Shown here piece after piece: positions 24,427 through 34,674 of a stretch of DNA of 64,000 nt. Numbering within the stretch: the first letter of the stretch is position 1; each line of letters starts with the position of its first letter. The notes beneath the pieces are model-generated. The model did no database searches. It saw only the letters and a program-made list of their open reading frames with translations, and was not told where the DNA came from. The DNA is from Saprospiraceae bacterium (GTDB lineage Bacteria; Bacteroidota; Bacteroidia; Chitinophagales; Saprospiraceae), in NCBI GenBank assembly GCA_020629515.1, contig JAHDDE010000003.1, positions 1 to 64,000 on the forward strand, in the 5' to 3' direction. Made by a program: the position numbers and the translations under genes.

Positions 24427-26291
24427 CCTTCAATTTCAGCTAATTCTAACCATTTAATTTCTATTTCGTCAGTTTCGTTATTGAGTTGGCCTAACTCTTT
24501 GGATAGTGATTGTATCTGTTCAGAGGAAAGATCTTTTTCAAGAAATGAATTTTCAATTTCTTTTTTTCGTTTAGCTATTTGTTCTAACCTCTTTTCGATA
24601 TTCTGCATTTCCATTTTTTCGGTATAGCTCAATTTTCTTTTAGTCGACTCCTGGGCCTCTACAGGTTTATTTAGTGGTTCTTCAATAATTTTTTTAGGCT
24701 TTGACTGGTGATTATGTGATTGGGCTTTCCATTCGCTATAAGTACCGTTATAATCTTGTATCTCACCTGCTCCTTTAAATATGAACATATGGTCTACCAA
24801 CTTATCCATAAAGAATCTGTCATGGCTCACTATCACTAAGCATCCTGGAAACTGAGACAAATAATCTTCTAATACATTGAGAGTTATTACATCCAAATCA
24901 TTAGTGGGCTCATCGAGAATCAAAAAATTCGGATTGCCCATTAACACACATAGTAAATGAAGACGTTTTTTTTCTCCACCGCTCAATTGTGATACATATA
25001 CCTGCTGTTGTTCAGGAGGAAACATAAATGTTTCTAATAGCCTTGAAGCGCTTAGTTTCAAACCCTTTTTAAGAGGAATGTAGTCACCATAATCTCTAAT
25101 GACATCGATCACCCTCTTATCCTCCATAAGCTGTATCCCATCCTGTTTATAGTGCCCAAAAGCAACTGTTTCTCCTATCACTCTCTTACCAGAGGTCAAG
25201 CGTTCATCACCTGTTATTAGTTTAATAAATGTGGATTTGCCGCTTCCATTGACGCCACTTATTCCTACCCTCTCACCTTTTTTGAATTTATACCAAAAAT
25301 CCTTGAGCAATACTTTATCACCATATGATTTAGATGCATCATAAAATTCAACTATTTTTTTACCTAATCTCACCGTATCAACATCAATCTCAAATACCTT
25401 ATCAAATGATATACTACTGACATGTTTATCTAACTTATGAAAAGAGTCCACTCTGGATTTGGCCTTCGTACCACGAGCTTTGGGTTGTCGTCTGACCCAT
25501 TCCAGCTCCTTCGCTAAGAGCTTTTTAGCCTTATCATAGTTCATAGTGTCTTGATGGGTACGCATGGCTTTTTTCTCAAGATATTCTGAGTAGTTGCCTC
25601 GATAAATCCATAATTTTCCTTTATCAAGTTCTATGATCTGATTGCATACTCGCTCTAAAAAATATCTGTCATGAGTAACCATAAAGAGTGTCAGATTAGA
25701 TGATTGCAAGTAATTCTCTAACCACTCAATCATTTCTATATCAATGTGGTTAGTAGGCTCATCTAATATTAAAAAATCGGGTTCATCTATGACTATTTTA
25801 GCGAGAGCCAGTCTTTTTTTCTGCCCACCAGAAAGCGTTCCAACCAATTGATCAAGGTCATCCAATTTTAGCTTGTACAGTATTTCCTTGATTTTGGCCT
25901 CTGTATCCCAAGCTTTTAAGTCTTCCATTCGAGCTATAGCATCTTGTATAGCTTCTTCATTCTTTGAAGACATAGCATCTTCATAATTCCTTATGGCACT
26001 TATTGACGGATGATCTGAATTAAGCAACACGTCCATTACAGTACTTAATTTATCAAAATCAGGTTCTTGATCTAAAAATGACGTTTTTATTGACTTGCTT
26101 AATCTAATCTTGGCTCTTTCTCCTTCTACTGCCTCCAGCCCTGCTATAATTTTGAGTAGTGTTGATTTTCCACTACCATTTTTAGCGATAATTGCTATCT
26201 TCTCTCCTTTGCTTATTGTTAATGAAATATTCTCGAATAAAACCTTCTCTCCATAACTCTTAGAGGCATTTTCAATTGTTAAATATTCCAT
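24423..26291 (-). CDS. uup: ABC-F family ATPase, Uup-type
   Basis: The 622-residue protein has two ABC ATPase domains with Walker A GKNGSGKST-type sites (IAKNGSGKST, ISGVNGSGKST), signatures LSGGQKKRLALAK and LSGGEKKRLHLL, and Walker B LILDEPTNHID and LILDEPTNDLD. There are no membrane helices. A lysine-rich linker and a C-terminal coiled coil (about 555-622, MEMQNIEKRLEQIAKRKKEI) are the mark of Uup. ABC-F proteins act on ribosomes; Uup also binds DNA branch structures and affects transposon excision. It is transcribed as a single gene, followed by the convergent thioredoxin gene. Confidence 0.9.
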   Translation of the reverse strand: MEYLTIENASKSYGEKVLFENISLTISKGEKIAIIAKNGSGKSTLLKIIAGLEAVEGERAKIRLSKSIKTSFLDQEPDFDKLSTVMDVLLNSDHPSISAIRNYEDAMSSKNEEAIQDAIARMEDLKAWDTEAKIKEILYKLKLDDLDQLVGTLSGGQKKRLALAKIVIDEPDFLILDEPTNHIDIEMIEWLENYLQSSNLTLFMVTHDRYFLERVCNQIIELDKGKLWIYRGNYSEYLEKKAMRTHQDTMNYDKAKKLLAKELEWVRRQPKARGTKAKSRVDSFHKLDKHVSSISFDKVFEIDVDTVRLGKKIVEFYDASKSYGDKVLLKDFWYKFKKGERVGISGVNGSGKSTFIKLITGDERLTSGKRVIGETVAFGHYKQDGIQLMEDKRVIDVIRDYGDYIPLKKGLKLSASRLLETFMFPPEQQQVYVSQLSGGEKKRLHLLCVLMGNPNFLILDEPTNDLDVITLNVLEDYLSQFPGCLVIVSHDRFFMDKLVDHMFIFKGAGEIQDYNGTYSEWKAQSHNHQSKPKKIIEEPLNKPVEAQESTKRKLSYTEKMEMQNIEKRLEQIAKRKKEIENSFLEKDLSSEQIQSLSKELGQLNNETDEIEIKWLELAEIEG

Positions 26292-26326
26292 TAGGCATTT
26301 TTAGTTTGAGTAACTATAATATGGCC

Positions 26327-26361
26327 AAAAATAAAAAAGCCTCAATCAACGATCGAGGCTT
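26327..26361 (-). terminator. intrinsic terminator after prc
   Basis: AAGCCTC (26337-26343) / GAGGCTT (26355-26361) form a stem with an 11-nt loop. On the minus strand it is followed by a T-rich run (26338-26325). It is 23 nt after the prc stop codon and separates it from uup. Confidence 0.65.
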
Positions 26362-26383
26362 TCTTATTATATGTTCTGGGATC

Positions 26384-28522
26384 TTACTCCTCTTTTTCTT
26401 TTACTACATTATTAGTATAGGCAGGGCCCTTAATCATGTCCCCAATTATCGCCAAAGTCTCCTCTAAATAAATATCTTTCTTCAGTCCCTTTATCCAATC
26501 TTCATTTCTTGCCTTTGTACTCTCGTCAAAGTTAATGGCCTCTAAGTCCACCTCAAGATTACTCACTAATAGACTTTCTAATTCTTGCTTATACAATCCT
26601 TCAAATTTTTCTGATTCCGCATCCTTGGCTTCAAGGTAAGCATCAAACTCTTCGAAGTTTAACGAATAGCTGGTTTTATCCCTATTGTCTTTTAGAAGTT
26701 TAGCCTGTTCTGAGATCAAGGTAAATTGATCATTTGCTTTTATTCTTGCCGCACTTCTATTTGACAAGCCTTTGATATCTTTTACTTGATATACTTCTTG
26801 GCTATAATCCAATCCAGCTATTTGAGACCACTCTAATGAATGAGGGTATTCTCTTTCTCCGACTTCGATATAAGAGAATCTATCTGGCAATTCAATATCT
26901 GGAGTAACTCCATTTCTTTGAGTAGAGCCTCCATTCACACGATAGAACTTTTGCATCGTAAGCTTTAATTGGCCTAAAGGTTTGTGCTCACTGTTGCCTC
27001 GTACTGCTCGATCCAAATCGATGAAGCGTTGAACCGTTCCTTTCCCAAATGATTGAGATCCAACTATAACTGCTCTATTATAATCCTGTAGTGCGGCAGC
27101 CAAAATTTCGGAGGCAGAAGCACTAAATGAATTAATCATCACCACGAGAGGACCATCATATAGTACAGAGTCATCTTCGTCTTTGTACACATATGCCTTT
27201 CGATCTCTTGGTTTCACTTGCACTATCGGGCCTTCCTCTATGAAAAGTCCTGACATGTCAACCACGTCCCTAAGTGAACCTCCTCCATTATTTCGCAGGT
27301 CCAATATGATCCCGTTTACATTCTGGTCTTTTAGTTTTTTAATTTCTTTAGCTATATCCGCTGCACAACTTGTACCATCAGGACCCTCAAAACTTGAATA
27401 AAATTTTGGTAAATGAATATATCCTATATTATCTACCGCACCATCCAAATCCATAACGGCAGATCTCGCATACGTCTCTTCGATTTCTACAATTTCCCTT
27501 TCTATTTCGATATCAAGTATAGTTCCATCAGCCTTTTGTATAGTCAAGATAACTATTGTACCCTTATCTCCTCGTATCATTGATACCACATCATCTATCC
27601 TCATACCAAATACATCTACGGGTTCTTCATCTTTCTGAGCTACTTTTAAAATAGCATCATCAACTTCGAGTTGTTTGCCCTTCCAAGCTGGGCCACCTGG
27701 GACTATTGATACAACTTTTGTAAGATCATCTTCGGATCTCAATCGAGCACCTATACCTTCTAACTTGCCACCCATATTGATATCAAAATCCTGTTTCTCT
27801 TTGGGATTATAATAGTCCGTATGTGGATCAAACAAATGTGAGAAAGAATTAAGGTATGCTTCAAAACGATCTGATCTTCTTACCTTCTTAAAATTCTTAT
27901 ACCAATCATCATAATTTTCTTTCACTGCTTCTCTGCTTTCTTCTTCAATTTGCTCAAATGACTTTAGTTCTTTATCATCGTTATCCTCTTGATCCTCCAG
28001 TCGGCCTTCTATCTTTGCCATAACATCATACTTGAGGGATTTCCTCCAGAGATCAACTAATTCTTCTTCATTTGCTGCGTAATCCTTCTTGTCAGGATCA
28101 AATTCAAAAAACTCGTTATCCTCAAAAGTGAAAGGTGTATTCAATAGATCAGTAAAAATTTGTTCGGCTGCTTCAATCCTTGCTTCAAGCAAAGATGTCG
28201 CAAGGTCAAAAAATTCAAGTGACCCTACTTGAGCCTGATCATCTAATTGGGTCTTGTAAGGTTCTAACTGAATTAGATCTTCTTTTGTAAAAAATCTTTT
28301 TCTGCCATCTATAGCCTCAAGAAATTCTTTGTAGACTTCTTCTGAGATTTCATCATTCAGATCAAGAGGGTCAAAATGAGCCTGCTCTAAAACTCCAAAT
28401 ACCGCATTTTGAATCATTCGCTCTCTGTCCACATTAACTTCTTCACCAATACCAAATGGCCCAAAAAAATAACTAGCAATACCAAGTGCCGCAACTACAA
28501 CTATTCTTATCATATTCTTCAT
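26384..28522 (-). CDS. prc: carboxy-terminal processing protease (tail-specific protease, S41A)
   Basis: The 712-residue protein has a signal/anchor segment (about 5-22), a long N-terminal helical domain, a PDZ domain (about 240-330, DINMGGKLEGIGARLRSED) and an S41 catalytic domain with Ser469 in SASASEIL and Lys494 in SFGKGTVQRF, spaced as in E. coli Prc. A C-terminal DUF3340-type region follows. It degrades misfolded or tagged envelope proteins from unstructured C-termini in the periplasm. It is a single gene, 140 nt upstream of uup (93 nt between stop and start). Confidence 0.93.
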   Translation of the reverse strand: MKNMIRIVVVAALGIASYFFGPFGIGEEVNVDRERMIQNAVFGVLEQAHFDPLDLNDEISEEVYKEFLEAIDGRKRFFTKEDLIQLEPYKTQLDDQAQVGSLEFFDLATSLLEARIEAAEQIFTDLLNTPFTFEDNEFFEFDPDKKDYAANEEELVDLWRKSLKYDVMAKIEGRLEDQEDNDDKELKSFEQIEEESREAVKENYDDWYKNFKKVRRSDRFEAYLNSFSHLFDPHTDYYNPKEKQDFDINMGGKLEGIGARLRSEDDLTKVVSIVPGGPAWKGKQLEVDDAILKVAQKDEEPVDVFGMRIDDVVSMIRGDKGTIVILTIQKADGTILDIEIEREIVEIEETYARSAVMDLDGAVDNIGYIHLPKFYSSFEGPDGTSCAADIAKEIKKLKDQNVNGIILDLRNNGGGSLRDVVDMSGLFIEEGPIVQVKPRDRKAYVYKDEDDSVLYDGPLVVMINSFSASASEILAAALQDYNRAVIVGSQSFGKGTVQRFIDLDRAVRGNSEHKPLGQLKLTMQKFYRVNGGSTQRNGVTPDIELPDRFSYIEVGEREYPHSLEWSQIAGLDYSQEVYQVKDIKGLSNRSAARIKANDQFTLISEQAKLLKDNRDKTSYSLNFEEFDAYLEAKDAESEKFEGLYKQELESLLVSNLEVDLEAINFDESTKARNEDWIKGLKKDIYLEETLAIIGDMIKGPAYTNNVVKEKEE

Positions 28523-28635
28523 TTATTCTATCACAAATGTTACTGATCTATTAACGTGAGTATTCTTTAAAAGATTTGGGAAACTCCCATAAACTATTCA
28601 ATAGAAAAGTACTTTAATGAATATACATACATTAT

Positions 28636-28670
28636 ACCAAAAGTGCCTGTCGAAATACGACAGGCACTTT
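28636..28670 (-). terminator. intrinsic terminator after hppA
   Basis: A perfect 13-bp stem AAAGTGCCTGTCG (28640-28652) / CGACAGGCACTTT (28658-28670) with loop AAATA. On the minus strand it is followed by TTTTGG. It lies about 50 nt after the hppA stop. Confidence 0.75.
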
Positions 28671-28719
28671 ATATTAACTTATGAATAACTATTTTTAGTC
28701 GATAGCTGACTAATAAAGT

Positions 28720-30915
28720 TTATATAAATGGCGCAATAACTAATGCCACCACGGTCATTAACTTTAATAGGATATTAAGAGAAGGCCCAGAAGTATCCTT
28801 AAATGGATCACCCACCGTATCACCTACAACAGTAGCTTTATGCGGCTCAGATCCTTTATAATACATCTCCCCTTTAATCTTAACTCCTTCTTCAAACATC
28901 TTCTTAGCATTATCCCATGCACCCCCTGCATTTGACTGAAATATAGCCATAAGAACACCACTTACAGTAACTCCAGCAAGTAGCCCTCCTAACATCTCTG
29001 CTCCTCCTAAAAACCCAAATATCACAGGAGTAATAACCGCTATAACACCTGGAAGGATCATCTCTCTTATAGATGCTTTAGTTGAGATATCAACACATTT
29101 TCCATACTCTGCTTTTCCATCCGCTGCTTCAAAAGTCTTTTGATCTGCATCACTCCAATCTTTCATATCTTTTCCATCATTCTTTTTCATCACAGCGAGA
29201 GCAGCGTTTAATTCAGGAATATCCTTGAATTGTCTTCTTACTTCTGTTATCATATCCATTGCCGCACGTCCTACTGCATTCATAGATAAGGCAGAAAATA
29301 AAAACGGTAACATTCCACCAACAAATAACGCTGCCATAGTACGAGCATTAGTAATATCAATGCCCGAAAGCTCCATTCCAGGATGCGCTACATTATAAGC
29401 CGTAATAAATGCAGCGAATAACGCCAAGGCAGTTAAAGCTGCAGAACCAATTGCGAAGCCTTTTCCAATTGCAGCAGTTGTATTACCTACCGCATCTAAT
29501 TTATCTGTTCTTTGTCTTACCTCCTTTGGCAATTCAGCCATCTCTGCAATACCTCCAGCATTATCAGCTATCGGACCGTAAGCATCAACTGCTAACTGAA
29601 TACCTGTATTAGATAACATCCCAACAGCAGCAATCGCAATTCCATATAATCCTGCAAAATGACTCGCTCCAATTATTGCTATTGCTAAAACGATTATAGG
29701 TAAAGCAGTAGATATCATTCCAACTCCTAATCCCGCAATAATGTTAGTAGCTGAACCAGTCAATGACTGCTCTACAATTGACAGAACAGGTTTAGTTCCC
29801 GTACCTGTATAAAATTCAGTTATAATACCTATGAGTAGTCCTGCTGCCAATCCAAATAATACAGCATAAAATACTCCCATTGCACTATACTCAACTCCTC
29901 CAGCTATCCAAGTCTCAGGTAACACATGTCTAACAATAAAGAAAGTACCAACAAGCATCAATGCAAATGATAAATATTCGCCAGTATTTAAAGCAGTTTG
30001 TGGATTTCCTCCTTCTTTGACCTTAACAAAGAAAGTTCCTATTATCGAAGTGACAATACCTAAGCATGCCAACATCATAGGTAATAAAACGCCATTCATG
30101 CCTCCAAACGGATTGTCAGTAGCGAATCCAGTAAGGCCCATAAAAGTAGCACCAATAACCATCGTACCGATTATTGAGCCAACATAAGACTCGAATAAAT
30201 CAGCTCCCATTCCAGCTACATCTCCCACGTTGTCACCCACATTATCTGCTATGGTTGCAGGATTAAGAGGGTGATCTTCAGGGATGCCGGCCTCTACTTT
30301 ACCTACTAAGTCAGCACCTACATCTGCTGCCTTGGTGTAAATACCTCCACCCACTCTTGCAAAAAGAGCGATTGACGAAGCACCAAAAGAAAAACCTGTA
30401 AGTACCGTAATAACTCTAACTACTGCCTCTTGAGTGCCTGATCCGAACATATTAGAATACAATAAAAACAAAAGTCCTAATCCAAGTACTCCCAATCCGA
30501 CTACTCCAAGTCCCATAACGGCCCCTCCGGCAAAAGCTACTTCAAGTGCTCCTGCAAGTCCTTTTCTCGCTGCATTGGTTGTTCTTACATTCGCTTTAGT
30601 AGCCACTTTCATCCCAATGAAACCAGCAAGTCCCGAACAAAAAGCTCCAAGTATAAAAGATAAAGCTACCAAAGGTGATGATCCCTCAGTATTGCCACTT
30701 ACACCTAACAAAATTGCTACTGCAACAACAAAAATTGATAATACCCTATATTCTGCCTTAAGAAATGACATTGCTCCATCGGCAATGTTATTGGCAATTC
30801 TTGACATCCTGTCAGTTCCGACTTCTTGCTTGGATACCCAAGCAGACTTCCATACGGTGTAGAGCAAAGCGATCACTCCAAACAAAGGAATTAAATATGT
30901 TACGTTTTGAGTCAT
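28720..30915 (-). CDS. hppA: membrane-bound ion-pumping pyrophosphatase, K+-dependent type
   Basis: The 731-residue protein has about 16 membrane helices. Pyrophosphate-site motifs are present: [38 protein letters not shown] and the C-terminal [14 protein letters not shown]. It splits cytosolic pyrophosphate and pumps H+ and/or Na+ outward. The motif [10 protein letters not shown] has alanine where K+-independent enzymes carry lysine, so a K+-stimulated enzyme is predicted. Whether it moves Na+ or H+ I cannot say without a structural alignment. It is a single gene with promoter-like TACATTTG upstream and a clear terminator. Confidence 0.95.
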   Translation of the reverse strand: MTQNVTYLIPLFGVIALLYTVWKSAWVSKQEVGTDRMSRIANNIADGAMSFLKAEYRVLSIFVVAVAILLGVSGNTEGSSPLVALSFILGAFCSGLAGFIGMKVATKANVRTTNAARKGLAGALEVAFAGGAVMGLGVVGLGVLGLGLLFLLYSNMFGSGTQEAVVRVITVLTGFSFGASSIALFARVGGGIYTKAADVGADLVGKVEAGIPEDHPLNPATIADNVGDNVGDVAGMGADLFESYVGSIIGTMVIGATFMGLTGFATDNPFGGMNGVLLPMMLACLGIVTSIIGTFFVKVKEGGNPQTALNTGEYLSFALMLVGTFFIVRHVLPETWIAGGVEYSAMGVFYAVLFGLAAGLLIGIITEFYTGTGTKPVLSIVEQSLTGSATNIIAGLGVGMISTALPIIVLAIAIIGASHFAGLYGIAIAAVGMLSNTGIQLAVDAYGPIADNAGGIAEMAELPKEVRQRTDKLDAVGNTTAAIGKGFAIGSAALTALALFAAFITAYNVAHPGMELSGIDITNARTMAALFVGGMLPFLFSALSMNAVGRAAMDMITEVRRQFKDIPELNAALAVMKKNDGKDMKDWSDADQKTFEAADGKAEYGKCVDISTKASIREMILPGVIAVITPVIFGFLGGAEMLGGLLAGVTVSGVLMAIFQSNAGGAWDNAKKMFEEGVKIKGEMYYKGSEPHKATVVGDTVGDPFKDTSGPSLNILLKLMTVVALVIAPFI

Positions 30916-30963
30916 TGTTATTTTAAGTTTAGCTTATCTATTAATTTGAATAAAAAATGTTTG

Positions 30964-30971
30964 CAAATGTA
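30964..30971 (-). promoter_or_regulatory. -7 promoter element upstream of hppA
   Basis: On the minus strand TACATTTG fits TAnnTTTG and lies 49 nt before the hppA start. A possible -33 ATTG lies 22 nt further upstream, so the upstream element is weak. Confidence 0.45.
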
Positions 30972-31080
30972 GCGTTATTTTGAAAAAATACATCAATTGT
31001 TACACCTCCACATTTATGGTACTCGAGTTAATATTTTTTGGTTGAAGTAAATAATATTTTTAGACTGCTCTAAATTTAGA

Positions 31081-31088
31081 TATATTTG
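31081..31088 (+). promoter_or_regulatory. -7 promoter element of the metal operon
   Basis: TATATTTG matches the phylum -7 consensus TAnnTTTG and is 19 nt upstream of the DtxR-family start codon. The -33 position holds only T-rich sequence. The 5' leader would be about 10-15 nt. Confidence 0.5.
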
Positions 31089-31107
31089 CAATTCAAACAT
31101 ATGCAAT

Positions 31108-31776
31108 ATGCTTAGCTTTACTGAAGAGAATTATCTCAAAGCCATCTATAAGATCAACGAGAAAACTAAGGAAAGGGCAAGCACTAATGCCATTGCTGAG
31201 ATAATGCAGACTACGGCGGCTTCAGTCACTGATATGATGAAAAAGCTCTCAAATAAAAATCTTATTACTTACGAAAGATATAAAGGATCTAAGTTATCTT
31301 CTCAAGGGGCTCAAATCGCCACTTCACTGATCAGAAAGCATAGACTCTGGGAAACATTTTTAGTAGAAAAACTCAGCTTTTCTTGGGAAGAGGTACACGA
31401 ATTAGCCGAACAATTAGAGCATATTAATTCTAATAAACTCATCGAAAGATTAGATGAATATTTGGATTTTCCTAAATATGACCCTCATGGCGATCCAATA
31501 CCTAATGCAGAAGGTAAATTTACACTAAGAGAACAAATCAAACTCAGCCAACTCAATATTGGTGAAGAAGGAAATTTGATAGGAGTGCAAAATCATGATG
31601 ATCAGTTTTTAGAATATTTAAATGAGCTAAATATAAAGTTAGGTTCACGAATCACAGTGACTAAAAAGGTGCTCTATGATAAAACCTATAACATAATTGT
31701 TGATAATGAACATACCGTTCAGATATCTGAAAAGGTAGCTAATAATTTGATGGTTAAAAAAATACTTGCCTTATGA
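31108..31776 (+). CDS. DtxR/MntR-family metal-dependent transcriptional repressor
   Basis: The 222-residue protein has an N-terminal winged helix (FTEENYLKAIYKI...TTAASVTDMMKKL), the dimer and metal-binding domain (about 65-140: HRLWETFLVEKL, VHELAEQLEHI, and 'FPKYDPHGDPIPNAEG') and a C-terminal FeoA/SH3-like domain (about 150-222). Members repress metal uptake genes when Mn2+ or Fe2+ is bound. It heads an operon: its stop overlaps the binding-protein start (ATGA). It likely controls that operon. Mn versus Fe cannot be decided from sequence alone. Confidence 0.9.
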   Translation: MLSFTEENYLKAIYKINEKTKERASTNAIAEIMQTTAASVTDMMKKLSNKNLITYERYKGSKLSSQGAQIATSLIRKHRLWETFLVEKLSFSWEEVHELAEQLEHINSNKLIERLDEYLDFPKYDPHGDPIPNAEGKFTLREQIKLSQLNIGEEGNLIGVQNHDDQFLEYLNELNIKLGSRITVTKKVLYDKTYNIIVDNEHTVQISEKVANNLMVKKILAL

Positions 31777-32765
31777 GAATAGTTATTCAATCGTTCATAT
31801 TATTTCTCCTTCTGCCCCAATTTATGGTAAGCCAAGAAAAGCCTCTGGTTGTAACCTCAGCGTCAATGATGGCCGATATGGCAAGAAATATAGGTGGAGA
31901 TAAAATTGAGGTAAGAATGATCGTTCCAATCGGTGGCGATCCTCATCTTCATGAGCCAACGCCCGAGGATGCTCGACTGGTGGCTAAGGCCAATCTAATA
32001 TTGATTAATGGACTGACTTTTGAGGGTTGGATTAATGAACTAATAGAAAACTCAGGGACTCAAGCCCAAACAATAACCATAACGCAAGGAGTAGATATTT
32101 TATCCAGTCAGCAATATAAAAACTCTGCTGACCCCCATGCTTGGATGGATGCATCAAATGGAATTATTTATGCCAAAAACATATTAAGGGCTCTAAATCA
32201 GTTGGACCCATCACATTCAAAATATTTCTCAGACAACTTTACACATTATGAAAAAGAATTATTAGAGTTGGATGAATACATCCAAAATTCAATTTCAACT
32301 ATACCTAGTACACAAAGGATATTAATCACTTCCCATGATGCTTTTCAATATTACGGAAAGCGTTATGGGATACGTCTTGAGGCCATAATGGGTATAAGCA
32401 CAGAAGCTGAAGCTCAAACCTCTGATGTCATAAGGGTCAATCGTACTATTAAAGAAAATAAGGTTCCGGCAATATTTGTAGAAAGCACAATTAATCCCAA
32501 ATTAATCGAGCAAATAGCCCGAGACAATAATATAAAAATAGGAGGCAAACTATTTGCAGACTCGCTTGGTGATAAAAAAAGTCCTGCAGATACCTATATC
32601 AATATGCTCAAGTACAATACAAAAACAATAGTCGAAGCTCTAAGTCAAGAATATAATTATTCGATTGAACAGGACCAAAGTGAAACGAATTATACGTTTC
32701 TATGGATATTAACTGGAATTCTCCTTTTAGGTCTCCTATTGCTTATTACAAAATTAAATCGATGA
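31773..32765 (+). CDS. metal-binding periplasmic protein (TroA/ZnuA/MntA family) with C-terminal membrane helix
   Basis: The 330-residue protein is a cluster A-I solute-binding protein for Mn, Fe or Zn. A signal peptide (about 1-20) precedes the ligand motifs: H58 in GGDPHLHEP, H122 in ADPHAWMD, Glu in ISTEAEAQT and Asp in LFADSLG. No His-rich loop is present, which favours Mn/Fe over Zn. Unusually, a hydrophobic helix (FLWILTGILLLGLLLLITKL, about 307-327) ends the chain, so it may be anchored in the inner membrane by its C-terminus. Starts overlap on both sides (ATGA with the regulator and with the ATPase). Confidence 0.9.
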   Translation: MRIVIQSFILFLLLPQFMVSQEKPLVVTSASMMADMARNIGGDKIEVRMIVPIGGDPHLHEPTPEDARLVAKANLILINGLTFEGWINELIENSGTQAQTITITQGVDILSSQQYKNSADPHAWMDASNGIIYAKNILRALNQLDPSHSKYFSDNFTHYEKELLELDEYIQNSISTIPSTQRILITSHDAFQYYGKRYGIRLEAIMGISTEAEAQTSDVIRVNRTIKENKVPAIFVESTINPKLIEQIARDNNIKIGGKLFADSLGDKKSPADTYINMLKYNTKTIVEALSQEYNYSIEQDQSETNYTFLWILTGILLLGLLLLITKLNR

Positions 32766-33514
32766 GCGTAGTAGTCGACATAAAGGGACTTTCTGTATCC
32801 TACGAAAGAAAAAGAGTACTATCCAATATATTCATGGAGGTCGAATCAGGCAACATTTATGGCTTAATTGGGCCTAATGGGGCGGGGAAGTCCACTTTAT
32901 TCAAGTCAATACTCGGAATAATAAAACCCAATACTGGCAAAATCAAAGTATTTGATGGTCATGTAGATCAAATACGCAAGAGAGTGGCCTATGTTCCTCA
33001 AAAAGATGAGGTAGATTGGTCATTTCCTGCTACAGTGATGGATATAGTGTTAATGGGTCGCTACCCCCATAAAAAGATATTACAGCGCATATCTAACGAA
33101 GATAAAAGAATAGCAATCGAGTCACTTCAAAAATTAGGCATTGAAGACCTAAAAGATAGACAAATTGGTGCTTTATCAGGGGGACAACAACAACGAGTAT
33201 TTATAGCTCGCGCTTTATGTCAAGGAGCAGATCTATTTTTCTTAGATGAGCCATTTGTTGGCGTAGATATGACCACAGAACATAAAATCATTGAAATATT
33301 AAAAGAACTTGCTGAGGAGAATAAAACTGTACTTGTGGTACATCATGATCTGGCCTCAGCTGATGATTATTTCAACAAAGTTATATTACTCAATCAGAGA
33401 CTTATCACATATGGTGATACAGATGAGGTATTTACAAGAGAAAATATCGCACTCACTTATGCTCCTCAAATGAAAATACTTCAAGAAATAGGAATGATCG
33501 ATCACACTAATTAG
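32762..33514 (+). CDS. metal ABC transporter ATP-binding protein
   Basis: The 250-residue ATPase has Walker A GPNGAGKST, signature LSGGQQQRVFIARAL, Walker B LFFLDEPFVGVD and H-loop VVHHD. It matches MntB/ZnuC-type subunits that power cluster A-I importers. Start ATG at 32762 overlaps the binding-protein stop (ATGA); a longer in-frame start at 32702 lies inside that gene and is unlikely. The membrane permease expected next is absent: the following gene is a convergent glycosyltransferase overlapping by 4 bp. Confidence 0.9.
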   Translation: MSVVVDIKGLSVSYERKRVLSNIFMEVESGNIYGLIGPNGAGKSTLFKSILGIIKPNTGKIKVFDGHVDQIRKRVAYVPQKDEVDWSFPATVMDIVLMGRYPHKKILQRISNEDKRIAIESLQKLGIEDLKDRQIGALSGGQQQRVFIARALCQGADLFFLDEPFVGVDMTTEHKIIEILKELAEENKTVLVVHHDLASADDYFNKVILLNQRLITYGDTDEVFTRENIALTYAPQMKILQEIGMIDHTN

Positions 33515-34617
33515 TGAACTCTCCTTCCCTTCCAATTGTAGTTCTTTATAAATAATCCCAATAGGCCTATAGCTACAATATACATAGCATGTAAAAGCCC
33601 TAAAATTGGATAAGAGGTCGTCAAAGGGCCTTCATTAATTTCTTTATTCACCTTCGTTATCAACTGATGATCTACTAATAGTTTAGTTATCAGCGGCAAA
33701 AACGCGAATAATACATAACTGGAGAAAAACAAAATCGAAATCACTGGAGCAAGTAATAACACCAAATGAAATAAAAAAATAAATGACAATAATACTTGAA
33801 GGCCCAATGTATCATAGGAGGTAGTCTTTGTTGCCCATCTAATGCGCTGATCCACTAAACCTCTAAAAGTTGTTACCGCTGGCGTAGATACCAATGCGTC
33901 AATATGATTGACAAAACCTATTTTTTTGGAATTATTTTTACACCAATTAATAAAAAAAAGATCATCTCCAGAAGCGAAATGATGTTGGTCTTCTTGCAAA
34001 AAATTCAAATAATCTTGCCTCTTAAATACCATATTGGCCGCATTAGCTGAGTAATATTGGCCGCTCTTGATGCCCATTAAAGTAGCCGCCATTACCCCTT
34101 TCATTTCTATATTCTGAAATAATTCAATTAACTTATTATCACCTTTAATATTCACCCAACCAGTACACATATCTAACCCCTTTTGCTTTATAATTGCCAA
34201 TCCATGCATTATCCAATGATGGCCTACCCAACAATCCCCATCTGTGGTCATTATCCATTCTGATTGAGCATGGTTTAACCCATAGTGCAAACCCGCTTTT
34301 TTATACTTTTTTTTATACGATTTTAATCTCTTGAAATTCTTTAGTTCTAACACTTGGAGTAGCGGACTAATGTTTTCATTTAGTATTTGGAGAGTATTAT
34401 CCGTCGAATGATCATCTACCACGATAACTTTATCAAGATAGCGATGGTCGTTCTTAAGAATAGATTGTATACATTGCTCTATATACTCTTCTTCATTTCT
34501 GACTACAACAATAATTGATGCTTTCGGCAATGAAAGCTGATCGAAGTCATTCGCCTCATTATTAATCGATAAATCCCTACTTACCTGTAAGATAATCCAG
34601 GCATAGGCAAGTGACAA
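33511..34617 (-). CDS. membrane family 2 glycosyltransferase
   Basis: The 368-residue GT2 has the GT-A motifs SIIVVVRNEEEYIEQCI, VVDDHSTDNT, TTDGDCWV (metal site), SGDD and QRIRWATK (Q-x-x-RW of processive enzymes), followed by three or four C-terminal membrane helices (about 270-360). It should elongate or cap a surface glycan at the inner membrane. No ATG exists: the listed start is a TTG, and in-frame sequence continues upstream (GVIIIALLFC), forming a full membrane helix with SLAYAWIILQ, back to the TAG stop of the preceding gene. The true start may be a rare codon upstream. Confidence 0.8.
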   Translation of the reverse strand: MSLAYAWIILQVSRDLSINNEANDFDQLSLPKASIIVVVRNEEEYIEQCIQSILKNDHRYLDKVIVVDDHSTDNTLQILNENISPLLQVLELKNFKRLKSYKKKYKKAGLHYGLNHAQSEWIMTTDGDCWVGHHWIMHGLAIIKQKGLDMCTGWVNIKGDNKLIELFQNIEMKGVMAATLMGIKSGQYYSANAANMVFKRQDYLNFLQEDQHHFASGDDLFFINWCKNNSKKIGFVNHIDALVSTPAVTTFRGLVDQRIRWATKTTSYDTLGLQVLLSFIFLFHLVLLLAPVISILFFSSYVLFAFLPLITKLLVDHQLITKVNKEINEGPLTTSYPILGLLHAMYIVAIGLLGLFIKNYNWKGRRVH

Positions 34618-34674
34618 ACAAAATAATAGAGCAATTATAATAACTCCGATGGTAAAATTTAGGCTAGTGAAATG

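Noticed and set aside
30434-30862. 142-codon ORF opposite hppA
   Set aside because: It lies entirely antisense to a highly conserved pump gene; the proline/threonine-rich product reflects the complement of glycine/alanine-rich helices.
32702-32761. 20-residue extension of the metal ABC ATPase
   Set aside because: It overlaps the membrane helix coding of the upstream gene; the ATGA start at 32762 fits the family.
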